Part shown: piece after piece, positions 1-11,025 of the stretch
How the letters are laid out: every line of letters starts with the position of its first letter
Numbering within the stretch: the first letter of the stretch is position 1
Assembly: GCA_033980235.1 (NCBI GenBank)
Contig: CM067070.1
Span: 26,380,627-26,444,626 of the forward strand
Direction of reading: 5' to 3'
DNA: 64,000 bases
From: Diadema setosum
Taxonomy: Eukaryota; Echinodermata; Echinoidea; Diadematoida; Diadematidae
Program-made: the position numbers and the translations under genes
The notes under the pieces: model-generated
What the model was told of the DNA's origin: nothing
The model's input: only the letters and a program-made list of their open reading frames with translations
The model's database searches: none

Positions 1-869
1 CGAAAATAAACGAAGAATCACTGTGGTTGCTAAGACTTCGTCGATACCCGTTATTTTTCGCTGTACAGCCAAACATTGTATATTCAATAACATCTGTCAG
101 ATGATTTATTTATTATTTGTTAGGCATCATTTACAACATTTTGGTATCAAATAATAAAATGTAATATATATACAATAATATGATTCTCATTATAGCTAGT
201 TTCTTCAATTTAAACGATATTCATTATCCAAACATCTGTGACATAATTACAGTACACATATACTAGTATGAGATTACTCTACAGAATATGATATTATATT
301 CTGTCGGAAGAGAAAATACATAATTATCTGAATGTATAGGTAAGCATATAGCGATACGTATTTTGCACACGTGTGGTTCTCTCTATGAGTCTACAGGGAG
401 GCCTACATCGTTGATACAGATCGGCATGCTACATTACACAAAGCCATGGGCGTAAATCGGGGGTGGGATGGGGGTATACATCCCCCACCCCTGAAATGGA
501 GGAGGGGGGGGGGATTGCCTGTTCAATCATCCTCCCTGAAATCTGAAGAAATAAACAACAACAGAGGAAGCAGAAATGTGATTATATCATTTTTCAGCAT
601 ATTGATTGACGTTCATACACCCACCTTCAGAGCGGTAAGAGAGCTGAACAGTATTCAATCTTGTTGGATGATGTATAGACTATTTCAAAAAAAAAAATCC
701 TGAATACTTCTGAGTGTACAACACTTATCTTATATAAACTTTAAACTCGAAAGTTATTTCATGTACAAAAGGAAATTCCCTTTTAATTAACACTTTCCTC
801 TCTTATTTTCACAAGATCAGTTGTTTATTTCTTAATTTCCCAAATATTTCATCAAACCGTATTCGAGAT
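1..869. other. No gene recognised
   Basis: AT-rich sequence with no convincing ORF, splice-bounded exon or RNA gene. A G/C-rich patch at about 440-520 (runs of g, then ccccc) resembles the G/C tracts of the repeat starting near 885 and may be an outlying unit of it. Confidence 0.5.
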
Positions 870-884
870 ATCTAAATTGTAACT

Positions 885-1380
885 TTAAAAAGGCAAAAGC
901 TCCCTCGAACCGTAAGTGTGGTGATAGCTCGCCCCCCCCCCCCCTCCACGCATGCAAGGAGACTGAACATAGACAGTTTTCCAAATATGCCACAAAATAT
1001 TTGCATCAAAACGTTTAAATGCAAGCAGAAAATACAGAATGTCCCTCGTGCGAGAGGGGGGGGGGGGGCTGGATAGCGCTTATCCCCTTCCAAATTTTTT
1101 GATTGACAAATTTCCAGACATTCAAAAAAAAGTGTGCTACAGATTTTTGAATTTCAGTTCTAAAACTAAAAAGAGCTCCCTCGAATATAGGAGAGAGCTA
1201 CTTTGCCACCCTCCCATTGCTTGGTCCCCTCTATAGACTTAATACACATCGGGGAATGACAATTTCCTAATTCTGCACAAAAAAGGGTGCTTCGGATCGC
1301 TTTATTTCAATTCTAACAACGCAAAAGCTCCGTCGAGCGGAAGGGGAAATCCTTCTCCCTCACCCCAACCCTAAACTCTA
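885..1380. repeat. Degenerate G/C-tract tandem repeat, array 1
   Basis: Three diverged units share the core gcaaaagctccctcg (near 895, 1170 and 1318), followed by long c or g runs (about 930-945 and 1056-1068) and AT-rich spacers. The same core occurs in inverted orientation in the 36.2-37.5 kb array (for example gagggagcttttgc near 36455), so this is a dispersed satellite-like family. The homopolymer tracts give spurious short ORFs. The period is irregular, roughly 150-270 bp. Confidence 0.55.
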
Positions 1381-1590
1381 CTTCACTAGATTTTGTTCAT
1401 ACATAGAGATGATGACTCGGAATAAGAGCTAAATTCCGTGATTGTAACACTTTCCTGAAGGAGCCCTATTTATTCCATTATTCCTTTTTTTTTTTGCACC
1501 AAAAGTTTGCACCAGATCGTTGAATTCGTGCTTGCTTTTTCTTTTTGATTGTTTGGCAGACACCGTTCATGATAAATATTCATAAAAAAA

Positions 1591-2138
1591 TAGTTATCCG
1601 GGGGGTAGTTATCCGGGTGGTAGTTATCCGGGTGGTAGTTATCCTGGTGGTAGTTATCTGGGTGGTAGTTATCCGGGTGGTAGTTATCCGGGTGGTAGTT
1701 ATCTGGGTGGTAGTTATCCTGGTGGTAGTTATCCAGGGGGTAGTTCTCCGGGAGGTAGTTATCCAGGGGGTAGTTATCCGGGTGGTAGTTATCTGGGTGG
1801 TAGTTATCCTGGTGGTAGTTATCCAGGGGGTAGTTCTCCGGGAGGTAGTTATCCAGGGGGTAGTTATCCGGGTGGTAGTTATCTGGGGGGCAGTTAACCG
1901 GTGGGTAGTTATCCGGTGGGTAGTTGTCCTAGGGGGAATTGCCCTGGGGGGTGATTGCCCTAAGAGGGTAGTTGTCCGGGGGGCAGTTGCCCTAGGGGGT
2001 AATTGCCCTGGAGGGTAATTGCCCTAGGAGGGTAGTTTTCCGGGTGGTACTTGCCCTAGGGGGGAATAGCCCTGGGGGGTAATTATCCTTGTGGTAGTTA
2101 TCCGGGGGGTGGTTGCCCAGGGGGTAAGTGCCCGGATA
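1591..2138 (+). repeat. 15-bp G-rich minisatellite with decayed extension
   Basis: From 1591 to about 1910 the sequence is head-to-tail copies of a 15-bp unit tagttatccgggtgg with single-base variants. The unit is a multiple of three, so it stays open as a Val-rich 5-residue repeat, which I regard as non-coding. From about 1911 to 2138 it grades into variants such as gggggtaattgccct. Those also occur around the telomere-like block at 59.0-59.2 kb. The G-rich strand is +. The array ends where the truncated L1-like copy 1 begins. Confidence 0.9.
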
Positions 2139-2140
2139 CG

Positions 2141-5100
2141 GACAGAAAGTACCATTTATGCAAAGTCGATTGGATTATTGGTTAATTTCAGAAGATTTAG
2201 TAGACTTTGTGGTTAAATGTGAAATTATGTCTTCAATTGCTCCGGACCATTCCGCAATAGGGTTAGGGTTTTTGGATATCCGGGAAAATCAAATAAGAAA
2301 TAGAAGTTCTTACTGGAAATTTAATAACAGTTTATGTAATGATATGGTTTATGTTCAGCAAATGAAGGAAGAAATTTTGAAATTAAAGAGAGATTTACAG
2401 GAAGAGATTCAGGATAAAAGAGTACTTTGGGATTTTTTGAAATGGAAAATTCGTCAATTTACACAAACGTACTCTAAGAAAATGTCTAAAAATAGAAAGG
2501 AAAGTAGAGAAAAATTGGAAAGAGAGGTAGCAGAGTTGGAGGATAGTTTGATTTCTCAGCCAAATCAAGAAGTATGTAAGAGACTTGAAGAAAAAAAAAA
2601 AGGAATTACAGGTTAGTTATGATTATGATAAGGAAGGAGTTAAGATTCGCTCCCGCGCCTCTTGGTATGAAGGAGGAGAAAGAGATGTGAGATATTTTAC
2701 GCAATTAATGGAGTCAAATAGAAGAAAAACTAATATACAAAAATTGATTAATGAAAAGGGGGATATCATTTATGATGAAACTGGTATAATTAATGAAATT
2801 AAGGATTTTTATAGTAGATTGTATGCTAAATCAGATGTAGTTTTGAATTCAGATCATGTGTTTTTTTCTGAGGACTTGCCCAGGTTATCTGAGGAGTCCA
2901 AAGATTATTGTGAAGGGTTAATAGTAGAAAGGGAGTGTATACAGGTGTTGGAAAAAATGAAACTGAATAAATCACCAGGGAATGATGGGCTAACGGTTGA
3001 ATTTTATAGAATATTTTGGCCGGTTATCGGACAATTAGTAGTAGAAGCTTTAAATGAAGCGTATCATAATGGGGAACACCCTATCGGCTTCCCAAAGACA
3101 AGCAATGATTATTTTAATTGCAAAAGAAGGTAAAGATGTTTTGCAGATTAAGAATTATAGACCTATTTCTTTATTAAATGTGGATTATAAAATTCTTTCT
3201 AAAGTTTTAACAATGAGAATTACAGAGGTTTTAGAGGAAATTATAATGGAAGATCAATTGGGGTTTTTGAAAGGTAGATATATAGGGGAAGCAATACGTA
3301 TTATTGATGACATGATTTTCCATACTTCCCACTTTATTACCAGGCTATTTGGTTGCAATTGATTTCGAAAAAGCCTTTGATTCCGTTGCTCACAGTTTTT
3401 TACAACAGGCCTTGTTATATTTTGGTTTTGGACCTGTATTCCGAAAATGGATTTCTACTCTTTATAATAATGCTCTTAGCTGTGTTTTTAACTGGGGTAA
3501 GTCGACAGGGTATTTTAAGATAGAAAAGGGGGTTCGACAAGGGGATCCACTGTCACCCTATCTGTTTATTTTATGTATAGAAGTGTTAGCGCATTCGATA
3601 AGAAAAGACAAGGAGATTTCAGGGTTATGTTTTGGAGGGAATGAAGTTAGACAAGTGCTTTTTGCGGATGATATTACATTTTTGGTACAAGATCTTGAGT
3701 CAATCAAGAGGATCGAATTTATTTTTGATTGTTTTCAACGGGTCTCTGGACTTAAACTTAATAAAGATAAGATATAAAGTGTTGGAATTGGGAAGTAGTA
3801 AAGATAGTGCTTATGATTTCTCTTTTGGACAAAAAGTGACGGAGTTAAAGATTTTAGGGGTATATTTTACTTTGGATCCAGAGGTGAAAGAAAAATTGAA
3901 TTATAAAGAAATACTTAGTAAAATAAAGAAATTATTAATATGGTGGAAGCAACGAGATTTGACATTAGTTGGTAAAATTCAGTTATTGAAGACTTTTATT
4001 TATTCTAAATTGATATATGTGGGGTCTTTAACTCCTTTGCCAGAATGGGTATATAAAGAACTGGATTTGGTTGTTTGGGAATTTATTTGGCAAGGGAAAC
4101 CAAAAATTAAAAAAACTGTGTTGGTATTAGATTATGAACGCGGGGGAGTAAAATTTATGCATTTTTCATCATTAATAGACGCTCAAAGAGTAATGTGGGT
4201 TAAAAGGTTATTTTATGGTAAACAAGAAATGAAATGGAAACAATATTTTCAGTTTGTTACTAAACATATAGGAGGTAAATTTATATTTTGTTGTAACTAT
4301 TTTATTTATCTTTTGAATTTGTCCATACCGGAATTTTACAGGGATCTGTTGAAAACATGGGTGAAAACAAGGGATTTCAGAGGTAATTATAATCAAATAA
4401 GGAAGGAAGTTTTGTTTAATAATAAAATGATTCGCATTGAGGGAAAATGCAGTTTTGATGAAAAATTGGTTTTGAAAAAATGTTTTAGATTGGAACATAT
4501 AATGGATAGGAATGGTAAATTATTTTCGGTTGAATATTTTTTTAATAAAGGATTTAATTATTTGAATATTTTGAGTATTCAAAAGATATATGATGCGCTT
4601 CCGGTTGGTTGGAAAAGGAATACAGAGAACACAGAGATAGAGAAGAATACAAATGTAGATGAAATGACTTTTATAAGAAACGGGAAGGAAATTCCTCTGG
4701 AAAAGATTACCTCTAAGGACATTTATGTTGAATTAGTGAAGAAAGTAAGTGATGATTCTTCGGTGATAGAAAAAATGAGAAATTTATATTTTTGTGATTT
4801 TTCTAATAGAGATATAAAATGTATTTTTAGTAGGATAAGAAGTAGCACTTTGAGTTCTGCTTTGAGGGATTTCCAATATAGATTATTGCATGGAATAGTA
4901 TACACAAATCATCAATTATTTCAGTTTAAGTTCGTAAATGATAATTTATGTTCTTTTTGTCATAATGAGGAAGAGACGTATAAACATATATTTTATACAT
5001 GTGATTTTGCTAGGAAAGTTTGGGGAAAATGTAGTACTTTCTTTGAATATGTGGATCTGCAACAGTTGAGTTGGGGAAGAGATCTTTTTTGGTATAGAGC

Positions 5101-5312
5101 TACCAGATAAAGGAAAAGCTCAGTTAGTTAACCATGTTATAATTTTGGTGAAGAAATTGCTTTTTTCAGGAAGGAAAAATAAGACACCCCCAACGGAATA
5201 TTTCATTAAAAGGTCTATAGAGCAGGATAGGTTAGAAGAAGAAAAATTAGCAGTTATACGTAATACGTTGTCAATACATTTACAAAAGTGGGAAAACTGG
5301 AAAAAGAATTGA
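2141..5312 (+). pseudogene. L1-like ORF2 (RT) pseudogene, copy 1
   Basis: The fragment begins late in the apurinic endonuclease domain (DHSAIGL-type motif near 2250) and continues through reverse transcriptase: NYRPISLLN near 3150, DFEKAFDS near 3362, RQGDPLSPYL near 3535 and FADD near 3660. A CxxC-H-C knuckle lies near 4950-5000. Compared with copy 2 it has at least five frame breaks: extra A residues at about 2590, a 4-bp insertion at about 3078, a 2-bp deletion at about 3343, a 1-bp insertion at about 3776 and a 1-bp G insertion at about 5076. The catalytic box reads FADD here and YADD in copy 2. It cannot encode a working protein. The stop codon shared with copy 2 is at 5310-5312. Confidence 0.92.
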
Positions 5313-5942
5313 GAATTTGCTTTACGTTTATTTAATAGAGTATGGTCTGCCGCACATCCACCAGGAAATGCCTTTTCCACGCACTCGTATTAAGTGTTAT
5401 AATGTAAGTCAGGACACACAGGTTTCAGTAAAGCTTTTGAGGTTTTGTTGTGATGGGGGTTCTGGAAGGGGGAGGGGGGATGGGGTGGGGTAGTAAGAGG
5501 GAGAATGGACGGGGGTATTGAGTAGGGGGGTGGCGAGGGGGGTTGTTTTTGTTTTGTTTTTTTTAACAAAAAACTTCAATCAATGGGTATTGATAATTTA
5601 GGTTGGATTGTATGAAAGCTGAAAAGAAATATTTTTGGGGTAATTGATTTAGTTAATAGAAATTACTATGTAATGAAAGAAAAAAATTGTTAAGAGATTG
5701 ATAGAATTAGCAATGTAAAACTAGAAAAGAAGAGATGTTTATATGGATTGTATATATTGATTGTGGAAAAAAAAAAATGTACCAGAGTGTATCAAAACAT
5801 GTTAAACCGATGTAAAGTTTTGGTATCAGTGTTGCATCCAAGGTTGAAAAGGACTATAAAATTGGTCCGGAGATTTTTGTATCAATTTATTTGTATATTA
5901 TGTTCCCATTGATGAAGAATAAAATATTCTTTAAAACAAAAA
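2141..5942 (+). mobile_element. L1-like LINE copy 1, 5'-truncated
   Basis: This stretch is nearly identical, base for base, to 49552-53341 (copy 2) in the same orientation. It starts abruptly inside the endonuclease domain next to the minisatellite, runs through reverse transcriptase and the C-terminal Cys/His region, and ends in a roughly 630-bp 3' UTR (G-rich, with a gaagaataaa-type end) and an A-rich tail at about 5932-5942. No target-site duplication was found. The very low divergence from copy 2 implies that the two insertions come from closely related, recently active sources. Confidence 0.92.
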
Positions 5943-6279
5943 ATTATCATGAAATTGTGGCTCAGCGCAAGACAATGACCAAGTCTTACACAAAACATGC
6001 GTAATACACATGTCTATATACCAGCCATATGCCAATTACCGGGTTTTCCCCGCTGCGTATAGCAGGCTTTGGAATTCTCCAAATTCCTGCTCCGTCTATA
6101 GCACCAAGGGGCAGTCGAGCGATCTACATAGAACAGGCAGACAGCACTGTGTGCCAATACAGAGTTCAAAACCGATACATTTTGATAAGGTCGCCATTGA
6201 ATGCTGACAGAATGACAGTTGAGGTGTGAATGACGAAAGAAGGAAAGAAACATCAGGGATGAATTAGTCTTGGTCTTAA

Positions 6280-6836
6280 AGGTAGGGAATCCCATTTGCA
6301 CGCCTTAAATGAAGAGTTGTATAAATACAGTGGTATGTTGAAGAGAGTATCATTTTAGAAACTCCCATAAAGTATTGAAAGTGGAAGGTAACATTACCCT
6401 TTAGTACATTTTTTTGACCGTTAGATTTTGAATTGAATTGTTTTCGGGGCTCACCGTAAATTCCAGTATATTACTAGGCTACCTTTGCAGACCCATGTAC
6501 TGCATGTGTGTCCATCATGTATATTTTGTGAAGAAAGTTCATCAACACTTACAAACATTTCTATATACATTCTTGCCACACACTCTATATGTTATCACAT
6601 CAGCTCTTGTACTTTTAGATTTGTGTTTATAGATCACAAATACAGAAGAATGCAACAAAAAGGCTTAAGTGTGGCTGACACACAAAACTACTGAGTAGTT
6701 GAGTTTTGTGCATTATTCAAATTTTAGATAACTGTTGACTTCCAAATTTCTAAGCAGTGGCCTAAGCAAGTCCCCTGAGGTTCATATTTAATGTTTTGCT
6801 GCATTTTGGGAGGTCTGTAAAAGGTATCCCCTACCT
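6280..6836. mobile_element. TTAA-target MITE (piggyBac-like) nested in repeat A
   Basis: The 557-bp insert starts aggtaggg and ends ccctacct. It is flanked by TTAA at 6276-6279 and 6837-6840. The related copy of repeat A near 8185 reads straight through as cttaaaggcataaatc, with one TTAA and no insert, so an empty site lies in the same window. TTAA duplication with short TIRs is typical of piggyBac-type (also Kolobok-type) elements. There is no coding capacity. Confidence 0.88.
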
Positions 6837-6896
6837 TTAAAGGCATAAATCTACCATTTGCGCCGGTCCTCTTGTAATCATGTGATCTATAACCGC

Positions 6897-6955
6897 AAAC
6901 GTGATTCGATATTGAGTACTGACAAATCACGAGTACTCAATATCGAATCACGTTT
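6897..6955. repeat. Near-perfect 24-bp hairpin
   Basis: The left arm (about 6897-6920, containing gattcgatattgagtact) is the reverse complement of the right arm (about 6932-6955), with a loop of about 11 bases. It lies in copy 1 of repeat A, at the point where copy 2 diverges (after tctataacc), so it is private to this copy. It may be a remnant of a small foldback insertion. Confidence 0.85.
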
Positions 6956-7546
6956 GAGGTGTTGTTAATTTTCTCCAATCGGTATGTGGAAATGTTCAAT
7001 TCTAAAACTGTTCAGTAGTTTGATAATCCGTCGATCGTTCTAGATCCTCAGAACTTCAAAATTGTATCTATTGTCTTGCGCTGAGCCACAATTTCATGAT
7101 AATACTGTCTTGATCGATCATTAGCACATGCTGGTCAGTTACTTTAAAATAAACTCTCTACAAAGTTAAAACTAAGTAACATGTTTTGTTGTATAATCTA
7201 ATACATACATATCATCACCGTAATTAAATTCCAACTGTCTAATGTACATGTAATTTAACCTCCATTTCATTCCCAATAAAAGTTAAAGTACAATATGGTT
7301 TTTCCACACATACAAAATCAATGCAGCCTTTTTTATTATTATTTTTTTTTGTTTGGCAATGAAAAGAATATAGTTTAAGGGAATGCAATCATGAATGTTA
7401 CTGAATTTACCAAGGAAAGGTTGTCGGAAATGGAGGGAAGTGCTGAAAAGCCTGGCTTGTATAATGCAGTCCTCTCTTTAGCAGTAATTAATAGTAATGG
7501 GCAAACGTAACCACAAGAGAAACATAAGAACATATAAAACAAGCAT

Positions 7547-8235
7547 ATGCGTAATACACATGTCTATATACAACAATGTACCAGCCATATGCCAATTACC
7601 GGGTTTTCCCCGCTGCGTATAGCAGGCTTTGGAATTCTCCAAATTCCTGCTCCGTCTATTGACCGATTCTGTGACGCGTTATGTGTATTTTTGGCATGGG
7701 CAGCGCCATTACGCGGTGTCTCAGCCAACCCCCCCCCCCCTTCCCACTCCCCACCCCTCTCCCTACATTGGCACGCGCACAAGAATGAAACACTGACGCA
7801 TGGTTGCTTTAGCCAATGGGCGTCTCGTACTGAGTGCGCGAATGCTTGCTTAGTGCGCGAACCTTTGTTACAAGTGCGCGATAAACATGTTGCCCGGGGG
7901 GTGGGGGAGAGCAGGGGGGGTCGGCTGAGACACCGCAATTTAAGTTCATGGCTGCGCCCAGTGCCATAAAATGTCTGCTGCCCTCAACGAACCCGAATCG
8001 GACAATAGCACCAAGGGGCAGTCGAGCGATCTACATAGAACAGGCAGACAGCACTGTGTGCCAATACAGAGTTCAAAACCGATACATTTTGATAAGGTCG
8101 CCATTGAATGCTGACAAAATGACAGTTGAGGCGTAAATGACGAAAGAAGGAAAGATGCATCAGGGATGAATTAGTCTTGGTCTTAAAGGCATAAATCTAC
8201 CATTTGCGCCGGTCCTCTTGTAATCATGTGATCTA
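7547..8235. repeat. Repeat family A, copy 2
   Basis: It matches copy 1 from the gcgtaatacacatg segment (7549) to tctataacc (about 8238). It lacks the TTAA MITE but carries its own TA-flanked insert at 7659-8005. It has an extra caacaatgtac near 7572 relative to copy 1. Apparent ORFs across it are accidental. Confidence 0.85.
7659..8005. mobile_element. TA-target MITE nested in repeat A copy 2
   Basis: The 347-bp insert is flanked by TA at 7657-7658 and 8006-8007. Copy 1 reads ccgtctatagcacc uninterrupted at the same site. The ends are ttgaccgattc and gaatcggacaa (11 bp, one mismatch). Inverted similarity continues inward (gcggtgtctcagcc on the left, ggctgagacaccgc on the right), with c-rich and g-rich tracts inside. 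A TA duplication suggests the Tc1/mariner-like or a similar group. It has no transposase. Confidence 0.87.
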
Positions 8236-8479
8236 TAACCACGCAGGCGTGGTGATACAGTGCAATTTACTCGCCGATGCTGCCATCAGTTGAGCGTGCC
8301 GTGTGCAAAATTTGCTTCCGCGCATGATCAAATCCGAGAAATGTCCCGTCCTGGGGAAAACCAAGGAGGTATCTCATACCTCCTTGCAGAGACAAAGGGA
8401 AGCTGCACTGCGTGGCGCCGGGGGCAACCGTACAAAAAACAAAACAAAACAAACAAAAAACTCCCGAATTCGTTTCTCA

Positions 8480-8480
<1 letters not shown>

Positions 8481-8513
<33 letters not shown>
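8481..8513. repeat. (AC)n microsatellite
   Basis: Uninterrupted AC dinucleotide run of about 33 bp. Confidence 0.97.
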
Positions 8514-8515
<2 letters not shown>

Positions 8516-8700
8516 GGCGCAAGACGCGCGGGGAATCCCACGTTGTATTTCTGGCATGGTCCAGTCTGTAGCGTTGGAAACACCGAAAATAATATGCAGT
8601 GTGCAACTTGGACTGGTCAGGTTAGGTCTACTGGAGGAACTATCCACACTGACGTCGTTGCTGTAAAGGGCGTTGGTATTCGACGTAGGAAATTTGTATA

Positions 8701-9675
8701 CACTCAACCAAAAAAGTAAGTTCCCCCTAGCATTTTTTTGATATATCTCAAAAAGTATTTTACCGATTTTTATAATTCAAACGGGAATGGATATAGGGGA
8801 TTTTATTACTTATAACATGAATGGCATATCATTGCCACCAGATATTATTATTGGTGTGAAAAAATGCATTTTATGTCAAAATGCATGGAAAAATTGCACT
8901 TCAGTGATTTACAATGACTTTTAGACAAATAATCAAACAATCACTCATGATTATGAACTTTTAAGCATGGTTTATTGCATATTTCTCTATCTCTTTCTTT
9001 TCATGAGCATACAATGAAGTATTTAATAATTGATGTGTCCATCATCCGCTTCAATGACCAGCCGGCATTATCTTCCTCATACTGTTAACTAAAGGTAGTA
9101 CTTTGCGCTGCTCAATGTTGGCCCATGTTCTCTGCAAGATGCACTGAAATTCTTGCAGTGAAGTGCCATCTTTCACCTTCTTGCTCGCTTTCCGCTTAAT
9201 GATATCCCAAAGATTCTCTATTGAGCGCATGGTGCAAAATGGCCAGAAGCACATTAATGTGATTAACCCAAATTGGAATTGAAAAGCACATGGCTTCGAC
9301 CATATTGAAAAGGCCTATAGTTAAAAAAGAATGCATAATATCTGTTTAATAGGGAAGCACATTGTACCTGAAAAAATTCTTAAGAATTACATAACAATTT
9401 AAAAAGGTCATTTTCTAACTTGCATAGGAAATGTACACAATTTGCTTCATATAACCTTAAGTGCAACGTGTTTTTTTTTTTCTCATGCATTTTGACATGA
9501 AGTGCATTTTTTCACACCAATAATGATATCTGGTTGGTTTCTGGTGGCAATGATATGCCATTCATGTTATGAGTAATAAAATTCCCTATCCATTCCCCCT
9601 TTTAATTATGAAAATCGGTAAAATACTTTTGAGATATAAAAATGCTAGGGGTGAAGTAACTTTTTTGGATGAGTG
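8701..9675. mobile_element. Tc1/mariner-like element with long TIRs, internally deleted
   Basis: Inverted termini of about 190 bp (8701-8890 and about 9485-9675) are clearly complementary, although diverged. The left begins cactcaaccaaaaaag and the right ends cttttttggatgagtg. TA duplications flank it (8699-8700 and 9676-9677). The interior of about 600 bp keeps only a C-terminal transposase fragment. The total of 975 bp is well below the usual size of a complete copy with such long TIRs, so this is a deletion derivative. Confidence 0.88.
9051..9254 (-). pseudogene. Tc1-like transposase C-terminal fragment
   Basis: The 67-residue reading contains SIENLWDIIKRK, which matches the conserved block around the last catalytic acidic residue of Tc1-family DDE transposases (PIENLW-type). 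It then runs through a short C-terminal tail to a stop. The N-terminal DNA-binding region and the first two catalytic Asp residues are absent. It lies centrally between the TIRs of the 8701-9675 element, as expected for its own transposase remnant. It is non-functional. Confidence 0.75.
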
Positions 9676-9677
9676 TA

Positions 9678-10105
9678 TGAATAAATCATCATAGTAGTGA
9701 CATAGAGAGAGTCGGTCTATCGGAGCATTAAGGTGATATAAGGACTTCGTTCAGAATTGCCGCTACAGCAGACGATATTGCGCTTCAACATCGTGGATAG
9801 GATGAATTATTTCATACATGCAAGCTTCTGGTCACGGCTTCTAATGGTTCTTATCCTCCTTTCGTCTTGTGAGTACATGAGCTTGTTAGTTATTACATTG
9901 AAGGGTTGGAAGTTATTGCATTTAGAAACGATTTCACATTGTACAGGGTTGATAGTTTATTACATTTACGCTTTAAAATTATTACAGGTAGAATCGTTAT
10001 TTCTTATAGTCTAGTGGGAATTCCGGAAAAAGGCTTTCTATAAATAAGGTCCTAGAGGTATTTTTTAATTAAAAGTTGGGAACCATATTCGTTTACCTAA
10101 GTGGG
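9678..10105. other. No gene recognised
   Basis: AT-rich spacer. An 85-codon open stretch at 9757-10014 (+) is hydrophobic but has no recognisable motif or splice context, so it is not called. Confidence 0.5.
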
Positions 10106-10109
10106 GTAC

Positions 10110-10402
10110 CAGTGGCGGATCCAGGAATTCTGTAAAGGGGGTGGGCAAAAAGATATTTCTGGTGGCACTTCCGGGTTTAATCAGTTGACAAGCATAAAAA
10201 AAAAAGAACCAAAGAACCAAAGAAATGCTCCCGCATTCGTTTCTCGTGCCACTTCCGGGCTTCATCGGCTGAGACGTAAAAAGAAAAAAAAAAAGGCGCG
10301 GGCGCCCCCTTTCAGGTTTTTCTTTTTACTTCTCTTATTTTCAAAAAAAAAAAATCAAAGGGGTGCGCTCCCGGTGCCCCCTCCTCCCCCGATACACCAC
10401 TG
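10110..10402. mobile_element. Possible MITE with cagtggcggatcc end
   Basis: The left end reads cagtggcggatccagg and the right end reads acaccactg, a short imperfect inverted repeat. The interior holds two related segments containing cacttccggg (about 10170 and 10252) and A-rich runs. A similar segment occurs near 21345-21420. Flanks are gggtac and gggtat, a weak duplication candidate. Confidence 0.45.
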
Positions 10403-10854
10403 GGGTATGCTAAAATGGCTTCTGAATTACCAGACATTGCAATTTGAAAGATAGATTTTCTATTTTTAAAAAAAAGTATGTAAAATCAAGCTGAATACAT
10501 CAAAGGGGAAATAAACCCAAAACATGAATTCTGCTAATTAGATTGGATATGCTAATATATGATTGTTGATAACTTCCCACACTTGCACAGGGACCAATCT
10601 TATAAGATTTTTCCAAAGAGAGAAAAATCAGAGAATTTGAGAGCTCCGAGTGGGCATGTTTCCGTCTCTGCACGCAGCCGTTGTTTTGAAGGTGCCGCCG
10701 CTCGTCGCGGGGGGGGGGGGGGGGAGGGGGGTGACGTTTTTGCGGAATAAACAGTATCAGTCTCTCATTGGTCAAGCTTCACCGTAAATACAATTCACAT
10801 ATTATACTCGATTTGTTGAATTAATTTTGCAGTATTTGTGATAACAATTCCAAT

Positions 10855-10859
<5 letters not shown>

Positions 10860-10891
<32 letters not shown>
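10860..10891. repeat. (TA)n microsatellite
   Basis: TA dinucleotide run of about 32 bp next to a G-run-rich region at 10710-10730. Confidence 0.95.
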
Positions 10892-10898
<7 letters not shown>

Positions 10899-11025
10899 GT
10901 TCGTAATACTTAATTATTTAATCAATGTCACTGATTTGTAGATTCAAGATTTGTGAAAAATGAGCGCAATAATTTTTGAGCTTTAAATTGATCACGAACA
11001 GTTTTACACAAACCTGGGTCAAAAA

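Larger units (their letters stand above)
5943..7103. mobile_element. TIR element / repeat family A, copy 1
   Basis: It is bounded by a perfect 34-bp inverted repeat: 5943-5976 and 7070-7103 (each arm contains the core gtggctcagcgcaagac). The left end directly abuts the A-tail of L1 copy 1. The body from about 5997 to 6895 matches 7549-8232 except for unshared insertions, so it belongs to a dispersed family. No transposase is encoded, so it is non-autonomous. No clear target-site duplication is visible, and the superfamily is not assigned. Confidence 0.75.

Noticed and set aside
1545..2018. 157-codon Val-rich ORF
   Set aside because: It is the translation of the 15-bp minisatellite, which stays open only because the unit is divisible by three.
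6014..6301. Overlapping ORFs on both strands
   Set aside because: They lie in repeat family A, and the same positions in copy 2 are broken by the TA MITE.
8260..8719. Overlapping ORFs on both strands with His-Thr or Cys-Val runs
   Set aside because: They are generated by the (AC)n microsatellite and have no independent support.
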